A DNA stretch of 64,000 nucleotides. It comes from Chrysolina oricalcia (Eukaryota > Arthropoda > Insecta > Coleoptera > Chrysomelidae). The notes under the pieces were generated by a model that saw only the letters and a program-made list of their open reading frames with translations, did not search any database and was not told the origin of the DNA. The DNA lies in the NCBI GenBank assembly GCA_944452925.2, contig OX101809.2, forward strand, positions 56,080,529 through 56,144,528, read 5' to 3'. The position numbers and the translations under genes were made by a program. Below, in pieces: positions 60,360 to 64,000 of this stretch; positions within the stretch are counted from its first letter, which is position 1, and the number at the start of each line of letters is the position of its first letter.

Positions 60360-61290
60360 CATTATTCATTTATTTATTCATTACACGGGAAGAAATACCC
60401 ATTTACAATAATATAAAACAGTTTTATACAGTAAAAGGACAAAAACAAAACAAATTAAAATGAAAAGAGCAATTGAAGCTAAAAATCTTGAGCTACATAG
60501 TAGCTCTCTTCATGCATTTGCCAAAGCGAAGCGGAAAAAATATATATAGTCCTTAAGTGAACATTTACCTGTCGCAGTGATCTAATCATCCCTATGTTTG
60601 CACCATAACTCGATCGATGTGCAACCAAGGAAAATGTGCTATATTGACGTAGTGCCCTAGGTGGTACATATATTTTTATTTCTTCTAGTAATTCAGGAGC
60701 ATCTATCAGACCGTTCAAAATCTTATAAATAAACAAGGTGCCAAACCCTTGCCTTTTGTGGATCAGAGGACTCAAATTCATGACTGACAGCATGTTGGTA
60801 TAAGAGTAAGGAATGTTCAGCCTACAGGTGCAGTACATAAACAATCTGCGTTGATTTCTTTCACATTTTTCGATGTGGACTTGAGCATGAGGGCATGAGC
60901 ATATCCGAGATGAAATATAACCAATGAAAGGAATAAGATTTTCACTGTACTCATATGAACAAAATCTCTAGAATGTCTCTTTATGAAACCCAACTGCTTG
61001 AGTGCTCTATTACAGATGTACTCAATGTGCGAAGAAAATGAGATGTTAAATTGGAAGATGACTCCAAGATCTTTGATCAACGTAACTTTCTCAATGACAG
61101 TGTTATCAAAAATATGGTTGAAGGTTATTTCTTGTACTGTGAGATGGAAACTGAACTCTTTCACATTTTTCGATGTGGACTTGAGCATGAGGTCATGAGC
61201 ATATCCAAGATGAGATCTAACCAATGAAAGGACTAAGATTTTCACTGTACTCATATGAACAAAATGAGGCACAAGTTCCTTTTTTTGGAA
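60360..61290 (-). pseudogene. 5'-truncated LINE with an internal duplication
   Basis: Minus-strand blocks VTLIKDLGVIFQFNISFSSH, ICNRALKQLGFIKRHSRDF, LFIYKILNGLIDAPELLEEI and VPPRALRQYSTFSLVAHRSS mark the C-terminal part of a non-LTR reverse transcriptase ORF2. The 3' end, left at about 60360, reads AATGAATAAATAAATGAATA on the minus strand, a LINE-style tail. A ~120-bp segment (about 60860-60975) recurs directly at about 61157-61270 (HMSTVKIL(V/F)LSLV twice), so part of the ORF is duplicated. The endonuclease and YADD are absent. Confidence 0.8.
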
Positions 61291-61929
61291 AGAGTATGAA
61301 AACTTCAGTGTATGTAAGAGGAACTTACTACACTACATAATATGGGAACAGTATTCCAGGGCATGTCAGATCTGTGACTCATAAAGCATGAACTTTAGGG
61401 GAATTGAAACACTCCTTGGCACCAAACAGAATCCAAGAGACTTAACGCAGTGCTACGAGTGTAATATTGCTATCCCCGACATTCACACGGTAGAGTCAAA
61501 ACAACTGTTGCCTCAAGTTGCGGAATATTCAGTCCCTTGAGTAGAATAAGAAACGCGAATATTTTTGAAGTCACTCATTCTTCATCTTCGAGTGAATATA
61601 ATCCAATGAGCATGCTGAAGTCCTTTTCGACCATCAAAAAGGGGAATCGTGAAGAACACGTGAATTGGAAAGATTCATTTATCTTGCTCTTCCCAAGCAA
61701 CTCAGAGAAAATGGTGTTTCTGATTATATAGGAATGATGCACAATCCACTCGTTACACTCGAAATTCAAAGTGACAGATATTCAGTCAGATGAATGCAGA
61801 AGACAGTTATCCTTCATTAGTTCACAAAATGTACAAAACTAGAAAAGGACAAAGCACAGAATACAAGCACAAAGAGAAATAAACACTGCATTTACATCTC
61901 TTCTATTTTTATAGCTTCTAATGTCAGTT
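61291..61929. other. No feature seen
   Basis: Possibly a further eroded LINE portion at its left edge. Nothing recognisable otherwise. Confidence 0.3.
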
Positions 61930-62330
61930 CAAGAAAACTATCGGATTCTTGTTTTAAAGAGAAACATTCTCAGTTGAAAACTGAATCAATACATGACTCT
62001 TCTGGAAATGGAAAAAACCCTACGATAAAATTGAAGTTACTTTTTTGTAATATCTAACAGAAAACAACTACTTCCCCGGCTAAAGCCACGCTGGACATTG
62101 AACTACATCCGATAGATATTGAGAAAGACCCTACATAACTTGAAGAAAAAATCTGAAAGTGAAAATTTGCATTTTCATTCAGATAGTTGATTATTTATCA
62201 AATGTACAGTTTCCATTGGAGATTCTTATCTATAAATGAGATAAGGGAGAATGTTATTCATAAGTATCACTCACAGAAAATCGCTCATTCCATTAATGCG
62301 TGAACTGCATCTCTTTCGGATTCTGTTTTA
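61930..62330 (+). repeat. Dispersed repeat, further copy of the 25.2-25.6 kb unit
   Basis: Collinear with about 25215-25600: TTTTAAAGAGAAACATTCTC, AATCAATACATGACTC, ATCTAACAGAAAACAACTAC, AAGCCACGCTGGACATTGAA, GATTCTTATCTATAAATGAG and TCACTCACAGAAAATCGCTC. Differences are few, so the two copies are fairly close relatives. Non-coding. Confidence 0.85.
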
Positions 62331-64000
62331 ACTTATGGACGGTCAGTTGATATTAGTACCGAAAAATAGGAAAATATGGCCTAAAACTAGTCTGGAAGGT
62401 AGATGACTTTGTTGACAGGTATCTGTCCCTATATGAGGCGGTGGGCCATAGAATAGCAAAATAATCTTGGTAGTAACAATAAATCAGTAAACCATTAAAA
62501 CGTAAAACCAAAATAATGAAGAATAAATTATCTACCAGAAAAACATTTAAAAAGACTTGAAAACGGAAAATCGAAATGTGTAGAACTGATTTATAATCCG
62601 AATAGAAATTTATCTAATGTGTATTTATGAGAACTTTGAAGCATCATACGCGAAAGCCGTAGAAATAGATTTCATAGATCTGAATTCAGCAAGAATGGAA
62701 AGTGACTGAAATGAAAAGAACCTGAGTAATCGCAAATCTCAATAAACTAAGCTGTGCGTATCAGAAAACCATAAGTCTTGAAAAATAAATTAATTGAATT
62801 TCATCAAAACATCATTCAATAGTATCTTAAAACGTAATACCAACAAATCATCCGAGAATTAATCGGTAGTATCGTAAAATCCAAGGAAACGAAATGTGTA
62901 GGACATAAAATGATCAGAATCGAAGTCTAGCAGAATTTTTGGAGGAAATGAGGGAATGGAGTACCACGCTTCCAGGAAACGATTAACTCGTTATAAAACT
63001 TGCCCTATTATCTCCTAGGTGCCGCTGACTCACCCGATTCATTTGCTTTACCCTCTCCAATTTCTGATATTTTTCGGTTCTGTACATTTCGATTCTACCA
63101 TTTATACCTCTTATGACTTTCGACGATTTTAGTTAATATATCTTTTGAATATGATGCTTTGAAGACTTACGATATTCTGTTATGGTATTTTATCAATTCT
63201 ACAAAATTTTATTCCTGTAATTTGCTGGTTTGCTCGAATAATCGTCTCCACATTTTCGTTCATTCTCCTTTGTTGGTATTACAGATTCATTCTCTTATAA
63301 TGTTCAGTACTTCGAATTTTGGTTCTTCATAAGTCAGATATGATGATTAGGATTCTGGGATAGTTGGTCCATGATGAAAATTTGTTATTGTAATATGATG
63401 GTTTAACAATTTTTTTTTTCCGATTATTTCTAATTTTTTCAAAATTAATTCTTGTCAAGTTCGGTTTTCTATTAGACCTTCAATGAATTTAATCGGTTCG
63501 AAATTTTTAATTCATGTACATTTTACCGTTCTGATGGATTATATGTAATCAGTATATCTGATAAATATTGACATCAGTGGTAATTACATCACAATTAAAT
63601 GGGAAATGAAGCTTATTTTGGATGATGGAAAACTATTAATTTAATCTCAGCATTATAAATAAGTGAAATATTTCCTTTTCCGAAGAATGTTTTGATGTTC
63701 CCAAATCTGACATGGTTTCGGTATTTATTGGTAATCTTACACAATCGAATGGGAATCTATAGTCCAAGTCCACTGACATAAGAATAACGAATATGAGGAT
63801 ACCTACCAGGAATTCCTGTGAGTCCACACATATTTCATTTTTTGAAACAACCTGGGTGTTCGAAATGATTTCAGAAGACTTTCGTAAAATTCAACATCAG
63901 CATTCAGTTAACTTTTTGTATCATTCATACATTTCTTTGCAAAATATCTGCATGTAATTCAAATCTCGTAATACAATATCAGTAATGAATCCATGTATTT
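62331..64000. other. No feature seen
   Basis: AT-rich sequence to the window edge, without recognisable genes, RNAs or repeats. Confidence 0.3.

Overview
The window looks like a gene-poor, AT-rich, transposon-packed stretch of an animal genome, most likely an insect. The evidence is the kind of elements present: several Tc1/mariner-type DNA transposons, a Penelope-like element with a GIY-YIG endonuclease, several non-LTR retrotransposon fragments, Ty3/gypsy remains, a solo LTR and many foldback MITEs. A beetle is my guess, but nothing in the sequence proves the order. I found no intact host gene, no tRNA or rRNA and no CRISPR array. Only two coding frames are convincingly whole, and both are transposases: 37178-38203 and 53702-54772.

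Layout. 0-6 kb: a PIF1/Helitron-type helicase scrap beside a foldback repeat, two tandem arrays (786-1330 and a ~160-bp satellite at 1908-2878) and another foldback element. 6.1-7.9 kb: an almost pure 8-bp satellite of about 170 units. 9.5-11.5 kb: a decayed Penelope-like element, then a mariner-type MITE. 13.7-18.1 kb: a Tc1/mariner-type element with ~0.5-kb terminal inverted repeats (TIRs), whose right TIR was later split by a 1.3-kb mariner. 19-26 kb: a transposase scrap, foldback repeats and a very large inverted repeat (21474-25035) split by copy 1 of an unusual element filled with CAATATTG motifs. 29.3-32.1 kb: another long-TIR transposon whose transposase carries an 87-bp hairpin insertion with an apparent 8-bp target duplication. 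32.4-34.5 kb: a near-perfect palindrome, a LINE C-terminal scrap and a transposase scrap.

34.7-45.8 kb is a stack of dated insertions. Copy 2 of the CAATATTG element is split by a 3.7-kb long-TIR transposon with an intact transposase and by a 5'-truncated LINE. Copy 3, in the opposite orientation, is split by a second LINE plus a ubiquitin-specific protease (USP) pseudogene, and by a solo LTR flanked by ATAT. Copy 1 serves as an empty-site reference for both.

49-57.4 kb: a second USP pseudogene on the minus strand, two opposite-facing pieces of one LINE family, an apparently intact mariner with perfect TIRs, and the 5' half of a gypsy element (primer-binding site, gag zinc knuckle, reverse transcriptase). 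57.4-64 kb: mostly unassigned AT-rich DNA with a LINE 3' end at 60.4-61.3 kb and a dispersed repeat at 61.9-62.3 kb.

The best candidate for something undescribed is the CAATATTG element family: TIRs containing GTAGCACA, many AATATTGG motifs pointing one way in one half and the other way in the other half, and a conserved non-coding core. Also notable are the DD41D long-TIR transposons, of which one copy is complete.
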